From: Mortierella sp. BCC40632
Taxonomy: Eukaryota > Mortierellomycota > Mortierellomycetes > Mortierellales > Mortierellaceae
Direction of reading: 5' to 3'
Assembly: GCA_011634665.1 (NCBI GenBank)
Contig: WAEK01000008.1
Coordinates: forward strand, 1,109,501 to 1,173,500
Length of the DNA stretch: 64,000 nt
Below, piece after piece: positions 1-11,842 of this stretch (position 1 is its first letter; each line of letters starts with the position of its first letter). The notes under the pieces were generated by a model, which was not told the origin of the DNA, made no database searches, and saw only the letters and a program-made list of their open reading frames with translations. The translations under genes were made by a program, and so were the position numbers.

Positions 1-149
1 TGATTTCCTTGGGAGGTGTTTACTCTGAGCTTTGCAAGAAGCAGAATTTGTAAGTAAAAGATAGTTTAGGTAGGAGAGAAAGTAGGAAAGTACAATTTGC
101 ATTATATACCATAGTTTAATTTCGTAAGCCCCATGTTCTGGGCTTGAAC

Positions 150-185
<36 letters not shown>

Positions 186-344
186 TTGTCTAAAGTGTTA
201 TTGGGTACAGTACGGAATTAAAGTCATCGTTTGGAGACATCTCCTCTGACTTTTATCCAGACAAGGGCAATACGGACAGAGGTTTTTTTTATTTTATTTT
301 TTGAACCAGAGGAGGGGATCTGGTCGATGGTATGGATCAATCGA
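1..344. other. 3' flank of the LRR gene, no gene seen
   Basis: AT-rich sequence downstream of the minus-strand LRR gene. It contains a long poly(A) run at about 152-182 and a T-rich stretch at about 281-300. I see no coding potential here; polyadenylation of the LRR mRNA probably lies in this stretch, but no single signal stands out. Confidence 0.5.
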
Positions 345-3120
345 CTAGGATAAAGCGTTGGATAACATCCAGGCAACTACCAATCCAAGGAGAGCATGGG
401 TCAGTGCATCTGCCAAAGGAGTACTTGGCAAAGCCATGGACGCAAAATCAAATAAATTAGGATGGAGGACGCGATCTATCGAGAGAGAGAGAGAGAGAGA
501 GAGAATTAATGACACGCCAAGCCTGGCTAGCTTTTTAGTGTACACAGCTGTAGCGCAACAACAGCCACTAAAAAAAAAAAAAAAAAAAAGCGTGACTTGT
601 TGGTTACCTCGACAGTCGAGATTGCACTGATATGCGAGAGTAGTCGAGGTCTCTAGTGAGGCGTTTGGTGGGCAGGAAGCAAATTCATTTGGTTGGACCA
701 GGCATACTTGGAGAGGAGCCGGTGCAGCAGCAATCGGAAAGGAGCCATTGAATCTGTTGTAGTTGATCACCATGAACTCGAGTCGGGTCAAGTTCTGGAG
801 TTCAGCGGGTAAAGGTCCACCTAGCTCGTTATGGCTAAGGACACTATGCTTTACCGCAATAATGTTAGTAGAGTTCCAGGACTTTCAAATAAATCAACAG
901 ACGACTAGAATTGGGCAGCAGAGGAACCTACAGTCGTGTCAGACTGATCATGTTTCCAATCTTGGGGGGAAGAACTCCTGTCAGCTTGTTGTCAGGGAGG
1001 TCAAGAACTCTTAGATTCTGAAGACTGAAAATACTCTCGGGGATCATGCCTGTAAAGTGATTGTCTCCTAGGTCGCTATGGTACGGAGTAATGTTATTTG
1101 TTCCTTTCAGCAAATACATAGCTATCCAAAATTAACCGAAGTGAGGCGACGTCAAGTGTCGGCGATAGTAGCCGTACTCTCTCACTCTCTCTCACTCGCT
1201 CTCTCTCTGCTTACAGCGTCATCAAATGAGAGCAGTTTCCTAGTTCCATAGGTATATTTCCAGCGAATTCGTTCGCCCGCGCAGAGCTAGAGAAAGAGGA
1301 ATGAGGTCAAAGGAGCGTTTGATTAGAGAGTTTGTCTCAAAGACTCGAAGTAATATTGGGCAACTATTCTCGGTTGTTCGTGTTTTTTGTTTTACATTAC
1401 AACTTTAAAAGCTCGGCCAGTTCGCCAATCTCTGAGCCAATCTCACCCTTGAACGCATTCTGGCTGATGTTGATAACTCGAAGTTTGTTTAATGAACGAA
1501 ACATCCCTTGGGGGAGTTTTCCATCGAACTCATTGTTTCCTATTGATCTGGAGGAGGAATAGGGCAGACCATCGAATTCAGAGAGCAAGAAAGAAAGGGA
1601 CATTGTGCCTTGGAATAATGAGTCTCAGTGCTAAAATTCAAGGGTCACTTCTTACAATTCCGTTAGTTGTCGAAGCTGAAGTATCTCCTTTGGTAGAGGG
1701 CCCTTCATGTAGTTGTTTTTTAGCACCCTGGTAAAAAGGCAAAGTTCAGTCTGATTAAACATCGAACTATATGACTGGCATTGATTGGAAGCAACGTTGC
1801 GTAACAAAAGAAAATAAATAAATAAAAAGGCCTACAGTTCCTGGATTGAGGTCATCTTTGTTACAGCGCCAGGAAAATCTCCAGTAATCTTGTTGGAGCC
1901 AATGTCACTAATTTCCAAGTATTTAGTCATGGTAAGAATGGGTTGCACCGAATGTAGTTATTTGGTATAGAGAAAGTGCAGACGAAGGTCTTCATAAAAG
2001 ACTTACAGGCGCCTAAGATTCGTAAGATTAGCAAAGGACTCTGGAATCTCTCCAGTCAGATCATTGTTGCTGATGTCCAACACCATCAGGTTGGCAAGTT
2101 TCCCGATTTCAGGAGGCAATGGTCCACTGAGGCCATTAAACCCAAGATGTCTAATGACCGGTGTAAATAGCACTCGTAAACCGGACTAATAAGCGCTGGT
2201 CATTCAAATGCCTTGGGTTGCAAGGCAGTCCACAAAACTTACAGCTCAATTATATACCAGTCATCGGAACTCGCTTCCAGGTGCCTTTCTGTAGTGAGAT
2301 AGCCCGACCTGTCATCCCCAATGTCAACTCCTTGAGACTCTATATGCCCCCCGTTCACAGGTCTTCTGTTTGCTGGCCGACTGATTAAATCTTCATCATA
2401 CGGAGGCCATGGAGGCGGCATCCTACCATCAGGCCCGATACAAACAACGCCATACCATCCACAGCAATTGTTAGGATGTAAATCAACTGGATGGTCGATC
2501 AAAGTTCCGGGACTGCGGGGCTCATGTCCATCGATTGACGAGAGAATGGATTCTTCACTCCGATAAGAGAATACCCGCTTATGCTTAAATCGAATGTTAC
2601 TCCCTTGATGCTGCTTTGTGGTGTTAGTTGCCATCGGCGAGTTTTTCAATGAATGACTTTCGGACTGAGTGTGTTGCTGCTCAATCGGCTGTAGTACAGG
2701 TGGAATCAAGACACTATCCACAAATTGCCATCCATCCTGATTGCTCCAATAGGTTCCTCCAGTGTTGTTGTAAAGCACTCGGAGAATCTCGCAAGATTGT
2801 TCCAGTGGAACACGGACCAAGTTAGGGGTTCTTGGCGCAGAAAGAATTGGACCCGTATCCTGAAGAGATCGTGGAACATTCAGAGGGCCTGAGGGGTACG
2901 CGAATGCTCGAGGAAAGACTGGTAGAAAGAAGGTTTCCGTCAAAGGTTTGCAGACTGGTATGGTGTAAAATATGTGCACAATAAAGATGGCGATCTGTAA
3001 GAGGGAATAGACCCTGCAAAGAGACCTCCAAGCGTTGAGCAGTGTCATCTCTCTTTTGGAGCTTGTGGACTGTATTTGTTTCAAAGAGTGGAAGGATGGG
3101 TCAAGGTTGGAGGTGCTCAT
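345..3120 (-). CDS. Secreted, GPI-anchored leucine-rich-repeat protein (8 exons, 607 aa)
   Basis: Exons on the minus strand: 3120-2243, 2150-2007, 1907-1836, 1727-1656, 1547-1401, 1075-932, 843-608, 475-345; joined length 1824 nt. The N-terminus has a hydrophobic segment at about residues 28-55; a second ATG at 3048 would make this a clean signal peptide. Next comes an LRR N-cap-like region (YNNTGGTYWSNQDGW, then NNCCGWYGVVC), interrupted by a polar insert. Plant-type 24-residue LRRs (LxxLxLxxNxLxGxIP) follow from about residue 292. A Cys-containing cap (FASCPPN, YQCNLDC) and a C-terminal hydrophobic tail (LLGLVVAWML) ending at the stop suggest a GPI signal. Internal exons are one or two LRRs long and all of these introns are phase 2. 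Such proteins usually bind surface ligands; the function here is unknown. A plain membrane anchor is the alternative to GPI. Confidence 0.82.
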
Positions 3121-3476
3121 GGACAGAACAAGGTTTAAATAGTGTTGCGTTGTGTTGCGTTGTGTTGGGGGGAGGGAGATTAGCTGTTGTCATGCGGCCC
3201 AAAAGAGAAACGTTAACTGTCGCGTCGTAACAGATGTAACAGTTTCTTCCCTTCCACGAGGCACGAGGCATGATGCAAAAGGCTCTCGAGTTCTCCTCAT
3301 CAGCCACATTTGTCACAGGAGGGAAGGAAGGCCTTGCCCAATTCGGTAATCATGGCGTTCTCACGGTCGCGCGGTCACTCAGGATTCGATTGGCTGGCGA
3401 GATATCAATGAAGTGAGCCAGCTCGCTCTCCGGTTCGCGGTTCTTTTCCTTTTTGGTTTCTTGTCTTCGCGCTACC
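3121..3476. promoter_or_regulatory. Divergent intergenic promoter region
   Basis: These 356 bp separate the start codons of the minus-strand LRR gene and the plus-strand aminopeptidase, so both promoters must lie here or overlap the 5' ends of the genes. There is a short tandem repeat of gttgcgttgt at about 3142-3165. No convincing TATA box is visible. Confidence 0.5.
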
Positions 3477-6400
3477 ATGTATAAATTGACACTCCCCCTT
3501 CTTTCGCTGCTGCTACTGCCGCTTTTGCTTCTTACCCCCACCCCCACCTTTGGCACCGATACCTCCCCCGCCTGGAACCTTAGCCTCCTCCAGTCGCCTG
3601 TCCAACCCCAGCATCCGTTTATTTTTGACGCGGCTCCTTTCCATCCTAGCTCCATCACGCCTTATCAGCAAGTCATACCAGCTCCCGAAATGTGCAACAA
3701 GGCTGCCTCTAACCCCAACCGTGTGGTCCTCCCCACCAACGTCACCCCTTCTCATTATAACCTGACCATCACTCCCGACCTCGAGAAGTTTACCTTTGAC
3801 GGCTATGTCGAGATTTCGTAAGTGAACATTGGAATGGACCTGATTGATGGGAAGAGTAATGTGTGTGCATTAATTTTGGATGACCAGCGAGTCTGGACAA
3901 TCTGATTGGGTTCTGCGCAGAAGCCTGCTTTCTCACGCTATTTGCAAATGTGAATGACACGATAGAGTGACCATCCATGAGTCCACCGAGACTCTCAAGA
4001 TCAACACCAAGGATCTTACTATTCATTCAGCATCTATTGAGACTGAGTCTGGTTCATCGTAGGTGGTTTTTTTTTTTTTTTTTTTTTAAAAAAATCCTGA
4101 TTACTACTCTTCTTTTTCTTTTCTTCTTGCAAGGAATATTCGTAGCAGTTATCTAACTTACTCCCTGATGTTTGGCTACTGCATTTAGTATCGAGTCAAC
4201 CTCCAATTCTTTTGATGAGCACCGTGATACCACAACCTTTGTTTTCCAGCAGGAGCTTCCTAAGGGCAATGCCACCCTGCGCATCAGCTACCAGGGAATT
4301 TTGAGCGACAAGATGGCAGGTTTCTACCGTTCATCCTACAAGGATGCTGAGGGCAACACAAAGTATATGGGCGTTACGCAGTTCGAGGCTACTGATGCCC
4401 GTCGCGCCTTCCCTTGCTGGGATGAGCCTGCTGCCAAAGCCACTTACACCATTGCTCTTGTTGTCCCCACCGAGTTGGTCGCTCTTTCCAACATGCCCGT
4501 CTCGCACATCACCCAGGTTGAGCCAGAACAAAAGACGGTGCACTTTGAGAAGACCCCAATTATGTCGACCTACGTAAGTTCACACTCCGGATTGTTCATG
4601 GATTCTTTGCTCTTCAAAACCATGTTCCTAACTTTTTCATTTTCGTGGGCTCTGTCTGCGCTGTTGCATGTTCTTAGCTCGTGGCTTGGGCTGTGGGAGA
4701 GTTCGAGTACATTGAGACGACCACCACCAAGCTCGAGAAGCCTGTTGTTTGCCGTGTTTACACCTTGCCAGGACTCAAGGAGCAGGGTCGCTTTGCTTTG
4801 GAGATCACACCCAAGGTTCTCGAGTACTTCTCCGAGATTTTTGGAACTGCCTATCCTCTTCCCAAGTTGGATCATCTTGCCGTCCCTGATTTCGATGCCG
4901 GTGCTATGGAGAACTGGGGACTGGTCACCTACCGTACCGTGGCTCTCCTCTTTGATGAAAAGACCTCGGATTTGCGCTTTAAGGAGCAGGTTGCTGTCAC
5001 AGTTGCACACGAAATTGCGCATCAGTGGTTCGGAAACTTGGTGACCATGGAGTGGTGGGACCATCTCTGGCTCAACGAGGGTTTTGCCACCTGGGTTGGT
5101 ACCTTGGCCGTCGACCATCTCTTCCCCAAGTGGGACACCTGGTCGACCTTTGTTGTGGATGATATGCAGCGCGGTATCAGCTTGGACTCTCTCCGAAGCT
5201 CTCATCCCATTGAGGTCCCTGTCGCCGACCCTCATGAGATTCACCAGATTTTCGATGCTATCTCATACTCGAAGGGAGCCTCTGTCATCCGTATGTTGAG
5301 CAACTGGTTGACTGTCGATGTTTTCTTGGCTGGTATCCGCCGTTATCTTAAGAAGCACGAGTACGAGAACGCGACTACAGACGACCTCTGGAACGCTCTC
5401 TCCGAAGAGTCCGGTATCGATGTCCGCGAGTTCATGAACACATGGACACGTATCATCGGTGTTCCAATTCTGGACGTCACTGAGGAGAATGGTGTCGTCA
5501 AGGTGGAGCAGCACCGTTTCCTTTCCACCAACGATGTCAAGCCCGAGGAGGACGAGACTGTTTGGTGGGTGCCCTTGGGAGTCCACCCCAAGCCTGCCTC
5601 AATCGTTGATCCTAACCAGACTCTCAAGACTCGCGAGTTGTCATTCGAGATCCCAGAGGGTGCATACATTTTCAACAAGGACTACAGTGGTGTCTTCCGC
5701 ACAAACTACCCATTGAGTGCTATCAAGCGTATCGGTGAGTCCATCTTGAGCGGATCGGACCTTGTTGGTTTGAGCGATCGTGCTGGTCTCGTTGCCGATA
5801 TTGCTTCTTTGTCCAAGTCGGGTCACACCGCCACCAGCAACTTCCTTAACTTGGTTCAGTACTACAAGAACGAGGATGCCTATGTCGTCTGGGAGCTCCT
5901 CGCAGGTCGTGTTGGTGAGATCGCTTCGATTTTCTCTGATAACGAGCGCATTAACCGTGGTATCAAGAAGTTCCAGTGCAACTTGGTTGATCGCATGGTC
6001 CAGAGACTTGGCTGGGAGTTCCCTGAGGGTGAGGACTATCTTACTAGCCGCCTCCGCAACGTCATTTTGCGTAGCGCTGGTCGTGCAGGTCATCCCGCTA
6101 CGGTGGAGGAGGCCAAGCGCCGCTTCGCTCTCTTTGTTTCAGACCCTAGCCATGACTCTATCTTGCATCCTTCCATCCGCCAGACGGCTTTCGAGATTGT
6201 CTTGTCGCAGGGTGGAGAGGAGGAGTTCCGCAACGTTAAGAAGTACTTCCTCACCGCACCCAAGCAGGACCAGCAGGTGATTGCACTCCTTGCCCTTGGA
6301 TTTGTTCAGCAGCCTGATTTGATCAGTGAGGTCCAGGACTTGGCGATTTCGGATTCTGTCCGCCCCCAGGATATCTTTTATGCTCTTGCTGGACTGAGTG

Positions 6401-6693
6401 CCAACCCTGCCTCTCGTCGTCCCACATGGGAGTGGGTCAAGTCCAACTGGACCACTCTTGCCGACCGCTACAAGTCATCGATGAGCATGCTCGGAGCCTG
6501 TGTGAAGTACCCCTTGTCTCAGTCGTCGGATGCAGCATTGATCCAAGACGTCAAGGAGTTCTTTGCTGATAAGGATACCAAGGATATCCAGCGTGCCTTG
6601 GACCAGGCGGTTGAAGGATTGAGCGTCAACTCTGCCTGGGTTGCACGCGAGGAGCAGGATCTCTCTGAGTGGTTGTCGGCCAATGGCTACTAA
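3477..6693 (+). CDS. APE2: M1-family zinc aminopeptidase (APE2/AAP1, puromycin-sensitive type)
   Basis: Exons 3477-3817, 3966-4058, 4189-4573 and 4678-6693 give 944 aa. It removes N-terminal residues from peptides using one Zn ion. The substrate-binding GAMEN motif is at residues 348-352. The zinc motif HEIAH is at 384-388 with the third ligand E407 in NEGFA. The C-terminal half matches the helical ERAP1-like domain. The first ATG opens a strongly hydrophobic leader (LTLPLLSLLLLPLLLL), so the product is probably secretory or vacuolar. An in-frame ATG 70 codons downstream (MCNKAAS), just before the conserved VVLPTNVTPSHY segment, would give a cytosolic form, as is seen for yeast M1 enzymes with alternative forms. 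All introns are GT-AG; the second contains a long T run. The gene is divergent from the LRR gene and is followed 127 bp later by ORC1. Confidence 0.93.
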
Positions 6694-6820
6694 AAAGTTA
6701 GAAGGGGCAGTGTGGCTTGTGTTAGAATAAATCGAATAAAGAAGATAAAAAAAAAAAGGAACGGTCCATGTAATTTCGTTGTTGGAGGAAAAGGAAAAGA
6801 GTACGTTTTTTTTTTCCAGG
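6694..6820. other. Aminopeptidase-ORC1 intergenic spacer
   Basis: Only 127 bp. It must hold the aminopeptidase 3' end (an AATAAA-like aataaatcgaataaag at about 6726-6741) and the ORC1 promoter. A T run followed by ccagg directly precedes the ORC1 ATG and resembles a 3' splice site, so a 5' UTR intron is possible. Confidence 0.4.
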
Positions 6821-9800
6821 ATGGCGACTTTGAGGCAGAAAGTGAACCGAAGAATTGAAAGGGCTAAAAGTCAATTCAAATGGGCCTACTCGGATTCAGA
6901 ATCAGAAGATGAGGACATTGAATGGATGGGTGAACCCTTGAACAAGGACAGTTTTCTGCGCCGAGTCACCTCTGCTGAGATGAACTCACCCGAAAGCTTT
7001 CCAACCACCACCACCGCCACCACTACTACTACTACGAAGGATGTCAAAGGAAGACAGGGAGGCAGTGATAATACGGCAGTGTCCAGGAGACGTGCCACCC
7101 GTGGTTCTGGTCTTTCCAATATCCCGTACTATCAGAGCTTCAAGAAGGGTTCAACGGTCTATCATCTTGGAGACGTGGTCCTCCTCCGGAATGAACAGTA
7201 TTCGAGCAAGTTTGAACATCCACACGTGGCCCAGATTATCTCACTTTGGCAAACAGAAACAGGGCGAATGGAGGGCAACTTTCGATGGTTTCATCAAGCG
7301 GACGATATTGAAATGTTGAGACGACATCAAAAGCGGGGCAACTTTCCAGAGAAACTCGAGACAGGAGAGATGGTCTACACTCTTGAGGATGACAAGAACG
7401 AGATCGATACCGTCATGGCCAAGTGTGAGGTATTGAGTGAACAGGAATGGAGAACGCGCTTTGGATCAGCCGAGGCAACACTCGGGAAATCAGAAAGGCA
7501 TCGAGTTTGGTTTTGTAGAGGACTCGCAGGCAGGTCGACAGGTTATCGAGCCGTTGAGTGGAAAGGTGGAGTCGAGATGATGAAGATGAAGGAGAGTGTA
7601 GAGACGCGTCCAAAGCAGATGTCTTCTGCACCTCGGACGGTACCTGCCTCCAAGACCCAAGGAAAGAATTTGAAGAGCCCTCAAAAGAGAGCATTTGAAG
7701 CAGAGTCTAGCTCTGAAGAAGAAGCAGTGCAATCGGATTATGTATGTGTTGATCCCAAGTTGTTGTATTTTGTTGGGGATGGTTTGTTTTCTGAACAAAA
7801 GGCAATAGCATCTTGACGTCTCTGGATTTTTATCTTTTGACAGGAGAGCAAGGAATCTGAAGTGAGTGAAGCGGAGGAACCTGAATCGCGTGCTGTCAAG
7901 AAGACCGCAAGGACCTCTGGAAGAGCAAAGCCGATTGTTGTTCCAAAACGAAAGCGTGCCGAGCCAGCGAAAAAGCCATCCGTCGGTCGAGCAAAGTAAG
8001 CACAATCAATGTCTCCCAGAGAAGAAGATTTTCAAGAGGAAAGAGGTGCGAGTTGTCCAGGAGAGTATTGAGAACTGAATGTTTTTTCTTCTCTCTCTCT
8101 CTCTCTCTCTCTAGATCCTTCTTGTTACAGGCACCAACATCACAACGAAATGTATCCGCAGCCGTTCCTGAAACGGATTATGAGCTTGCACGCAGCCGGT
8201 TACACGTCAAGGCGGTACCAGACTCACTTCCCTGTCGCGAGGATGAGTTTCTGGAGATTCAAGAATACCTCGAGAGTGTCATCGAAGAGGGTTCTGGAAG
8301 CTGTATCTGTAAGTCTTTTTTTTTTTTTTTTTTTTTTTTTGTTTGTTTGTTGTTTGGTATTTATTCCATGAAAATACTCCTCACTCATTTCTGGTTTATT
8401 TGCAATAGACATTTCTGGTGTTCCAGGGACAGGAAAGACAGCTACTGTTCATGAAGTGATCCGTTCGCTCCAGGCAAAGGCTGAAGAAGGCGTAAGCTTA
8501 CATCTTGTTTATTCGCTTCAAAAAAAAAAAAAAAAAAAAAAAGTCCTCTCGCTGGTCCTGATCTAATATCGTTTAATGGTGTTACTGTGTGAATAGGAAC
8601 TATCCCCTTTTCAGTTTGTTGAGATCAATGGCATGAAGGTCACGGAGCCATCCTACTCTTATGTCCTACTTTGGAAAGCGCTGTCGGATCAAAAAGTGAC
8701 CGCCAACCATGCCCTCCGATTACTCGAGAAGCAATTTAGTACGCCCGGTCCACGACGACTTCCATGGTATGAGCGGACAAAAAAAGAAAAGAAAAGAAAA
8801 GAAAAGAAATCTTGATAGCGGGTAGTCGTCTCTGCAGTCCATGATCCTGTTCATTCGTGATTTACTGAACGACCGTTTTTAACCTTCTTTTTTAGTGTAG
8901 TCTTAATGGATGAGCTCGACCTACTCGTCACCTCCAAACAGACAGTCATGTACAACTTTTTTGAGTGGCCCAACTGGACACATTCTAGATTGATTGTCGT
9001 TGCTGTTGCAAACACTATGGATCTACCAGAGCGTATGCTCTCAAATAAGGTCTCCAGCAGACTTGGTAAGAAGTCTGATGATTGATGTTTGACAATACGA
9101 TTATGAAGCCTCAACCTGAGCTAATAGGATGCGCAATGTGACCTGGTTCACATCTTTCTCTTCCCAATAGGTCTAACGAGAATCAACTTTCAGCCATATA
9201 CCTACCAACAACTTGTTCGGATTGTAGAGTCTCGCTTGGAAGGAATCAATACTTTTAGACGAGAAGCCATCGAATTTGCAGCGCGAAAAGTCGGTGCTGT
9301 CTCTGGAGATGCACGCCGCGCTCTTGACATTTGTCGGTAAGTGTCAATACAGACCAGCTCGCTACGCTTTGTTGAAACAAAAGACGAAAAAAAAACGAAA
9401 AAAGAAGAAGAAAGAGGCATTGACCAGAGTACCATTATCCACTGCGTTGTTCAGGCGTGCGGTAGAAATTGTAGAGAGTAACGCACGCAAGACGACTGGG
9501 AAGGACTCTTTGAATGACGCAAATTCACAGCAGGATCCCGAACAAGTGACCATCAAGATTGTTGATCAGGCCATCAAAGAAATGTTTGCTTCGCCAAATG
9601 TCCGACTCATTCAAACGGCTTCGTTGCATCAGAAGCTGTTCCTCTTTGCACTGACGACTCGACTCCGGCGTCTTGGTACGGCTGAGGCCGAGTTTTCCGA
9701 GATTGCACAGGCACATCTCCAGTTCTGTCGACTGCATAATATTGAGCCGCCGATGATGAGTGATCTTGGAGCGATCTGTGCGAGTCTGGGGTCTTCGCGA

Positions 9801-9923
9801 GCATTATTAATCGAGGCAGGGAAGCAGGATCTTCATCAGAGAGTACGACTTTGTGTGAGTGAGGAGGATGTGATCATGGCTTTGAAATCAGATCCGCTGT
9901 TCAGTCGACTGCGCGATTTGTAA
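6821..9923 (+). CDS. ORC1: Origin recognition complex subunit 1
   Basis: Exons 6821-7741, 7844-7995, 8115-8308, 8409-8491, 8597-8766, 8896-9065, 9171-9336 and 9455-9923 give 774 aa. ORC1 is the ATPase subunit of the nuclear complex that marks replication origins and helps load MCM. Seen: an N-terminal BAH domain at about residues 105-240 ([10 protein letters not shown] onward); a charged, Ser- and Lys-rich linker; an AAA+ domain with Walker A GVPGTGKT at 426-433 and Walker B VVLMDELD with D512 and E513; a sensor-1-like VAVANTMD segment and an SSRLG arginine-finger region; and a C-terminal winged helix ([10 protein letters not shown] to RLRDL). Size is close to animal and fungal homologues. 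Several introns carry long T or CT tracts. The joins 7995/8115 and 8308/8409 are single GT-AG introns that keep the frame. Confidence 0.95.
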
Positions 9924-10074
9924 TAAAAGCGGTCAAGAATAAAGAAAGAAACTAAAAAGTGAGGTCGTGTTTTTCTTCTTTGAGCATTCGCTTTATTCCT
10001 TCTTCTTTTTCTTCTTCTTCTCCCTCTTGTTCATCCTCTTCTTTTCACGCCCACACCTCTCTCTTTACCCAATA
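9924..10074. other. ORC1-NMD3 intergenic spacer
   Basis: About 150 bp, strongly pyrimidine-rich (TTCTTC and CTCTT runs at about 9970-10050) just upstream of the NMD3 ATG. Pyrimidine-rich leaders are common in genes of the translation apparatus; no specific factor site is claimed. Confidence 0.4.
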
Positions 10075-11775
10075 ATGGAGTTTACGCCACAGCGGACTAC
10101 GCAGCAGATGTAAGCACCGGTGACAAAAGGAGAAACTCGCTAGATCACTTTGAAAAAGTTGGACAAGCTGACTGACCGAGTGTCTACTTGCTTGGTACAC
10201 ATTTCTAGTCTCTGCTGCTCATGCGGCACCTTGATCAGTCCTAACCCATCCAACATGTGCATCAACTGTATTCGGAATCAGATCGACATCACTGAGGACA
10301 TCCCCAAAACATCCACTATTCACTTTTGCCGCAACTGTGAGCGATACCTTCAACCACCAGCCTATTGGGTTGCCTGTGAACTTGAGTCCAGAGAATTGTT
10401 GGCGATCTGTTTGAAAAGACTGAAGGGACTGAACAAAGTCCGACTCGTTGATGCAGGATTTATCTGGACAGAACCTCATTCCAGGCGGATCAAGCTGAAG
10501 TTGACGATCCAAAAGGAGGTTTTTTCGTCAACCATGCTCCAACAGATTTTTGAAGTGGAATTTGTCGTTGCTTATCAGCATTGCGATGATTGTCACAAAG
10601 TCATGGCCAAAAATACTTGGCAATCCATGGTTCAGGTCCGTCAGAAGGTGGACCACAAGCGCACCTTCTTGTATCTGGAGCAGCTTATCATCAAGCATGG
10701 TTCTTATAAAGAGACAATCAACATTAAGGAGTGCAAGGAAGGAATTGATTTTTACTACTCCTCCAGGACGCATGCCCTCCGAATGGTCGAGTTTTTGTCT
10801 TCGATCGCCCCAATCAAGTCAAAGATCTCGGAACAATTGATCTCGAAGGATACTCATTCAGGATCTTCCAACTACAAGTTCAGTTACTCTGTTGAGATCG
10901 CACCACTCTGCAAGGATGATCTGATTTGTCTCCCTCCCAAAGTCGCCAAGTCACTTGGAAGTATCAGTCCTTTGGTTCTTTGCTACCGTCTCGCCAACTC
11001 TGTCCATCTGATGGATGTCAACACATTGAATGTCACTGAAGTCACCTCCCAGATGTATTGGCGTGCACCTTTCCAATCTCTTGCCTCCCTTAAACAACTC
11101 GTGGAGTACTACGTTCTGGATGTCGAGCCCTGTGGACCTGTCCGGGGCAAATACGTCTTGGCTGACATCCAAGTGGCGCGAGCTCAGGATGTTGGACGGA
11201 ACGACACGACGTACTTTGCAAGATCTCATTTAGGAGCGATTCTGAACCCTGGCGATAGTGTGATGGGATATGACATTGCCTCGTCCAATTTCAACAATGA
11301 TGCGTTTGACGGATTGGACCATTCTCTCTTGCCAGATGTTATTTTGGTCAAGAAGGCCTATCCATCCCATCGTAAAAAGAACAAGACTCGAAACTGGGGT
11401 CTTCGTCAGCTCCGAAAGGAAGAGGAAGATCTTGCTCCACGGAAACAGGACCAGAGCAAGCAAGATCAGGATTTGGAGTTGTTTATGCGAGACCTGGAAG
11501 AAGACCCTGAGCTCCGATCCACAATTAACATTTACAGGAGTAAGACCTTTTTTTTTTCTTTTCTGTTTTTTGCTTTTTCTTTCTCTCTCTCTCTCTTTCT
11601 ACAGACCACTAATCTTGAGCAATTGGAATTTGTACCATTAATAGAACCACAAAGCAAATCGCAGGATGCAGAGCATGTATCGGACGACCAAGAGTCTGAT
11701 TTTGATGAAGAAGACTTCCCCGAGGTCACGGTGGAGGAACTTCAGGACGATCTTGAGGGGGACACAAATCTTTAG
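10075..11775 (+). CDS. NMD3: 60S ribosomal export adapter NMD3
   Basis: Exon 1 is 10075-10109 (11 codons); exon 2 starts at 10209. NMD3 binds the pre-60S subunit and recruits the CRM1 exportin. Seen: N-terminal zinc-binding CxxC pairs (ILCCSCG, MCINCIR, FCRNCERY, HCDDCHK); the strongly conserved VRLVDAGFIWTEPHS and FYYSS segments; RSHLGAILNPGD; and an acidic C-terminal tail with DEEDFPEV that should carry the export signal. The last join is a problem. The only GT after NIYR (11540) and the only AG (11604) bound a 65-nt T/C-rich intron, whose removal leads at once to a stop (TAA at 11609). Keeping the intron leaves one open frame to 11775 (533 aa) but inserts about 22 hydrophobic residues. A one-base difference at the donor would restore both. 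The MLH3 3' end lies 67 bp downstream on the other strand. Confidence 0.92.
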
Positions 11776-11842
11776 ATCGTCCCCCCCCCCCACCTCCATC
11801 TCTCTTTCTCTCTCTCCCTCTCTCGATGGATACCAGTCTTTT
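11776..11842. terminator. Shared 3' region of convergent NMD3 and MLH3
   Basis: The NMD3 and MLH3 stop codons are only 67 bp apart. The interval holds a C run (about 11781-11790) and CT-rich sequence. With so little room, the two 3' UTRs almost surely overlap on opposite strands. Confidence 0.45.

Noticed and set aside
358..630. Plus-strand open frame opposite the LRR gene
   Set aside because: It is antisense to the last LRR exons, includes GA and A runs, and shows no protein signature.
8000..8050. An extra small ORC1 exon between 7996 and 8114
   Set aside because: Splicing 7995 directly to 8115 keeps the frame and gives a whole-codon total, so no extra exon is needed.
8053..8454. Open frame through the ORC1 CT-tract and T-run as a separate gene
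   Set aside because: It is ORC1 exon 3 read through both flanking introns.
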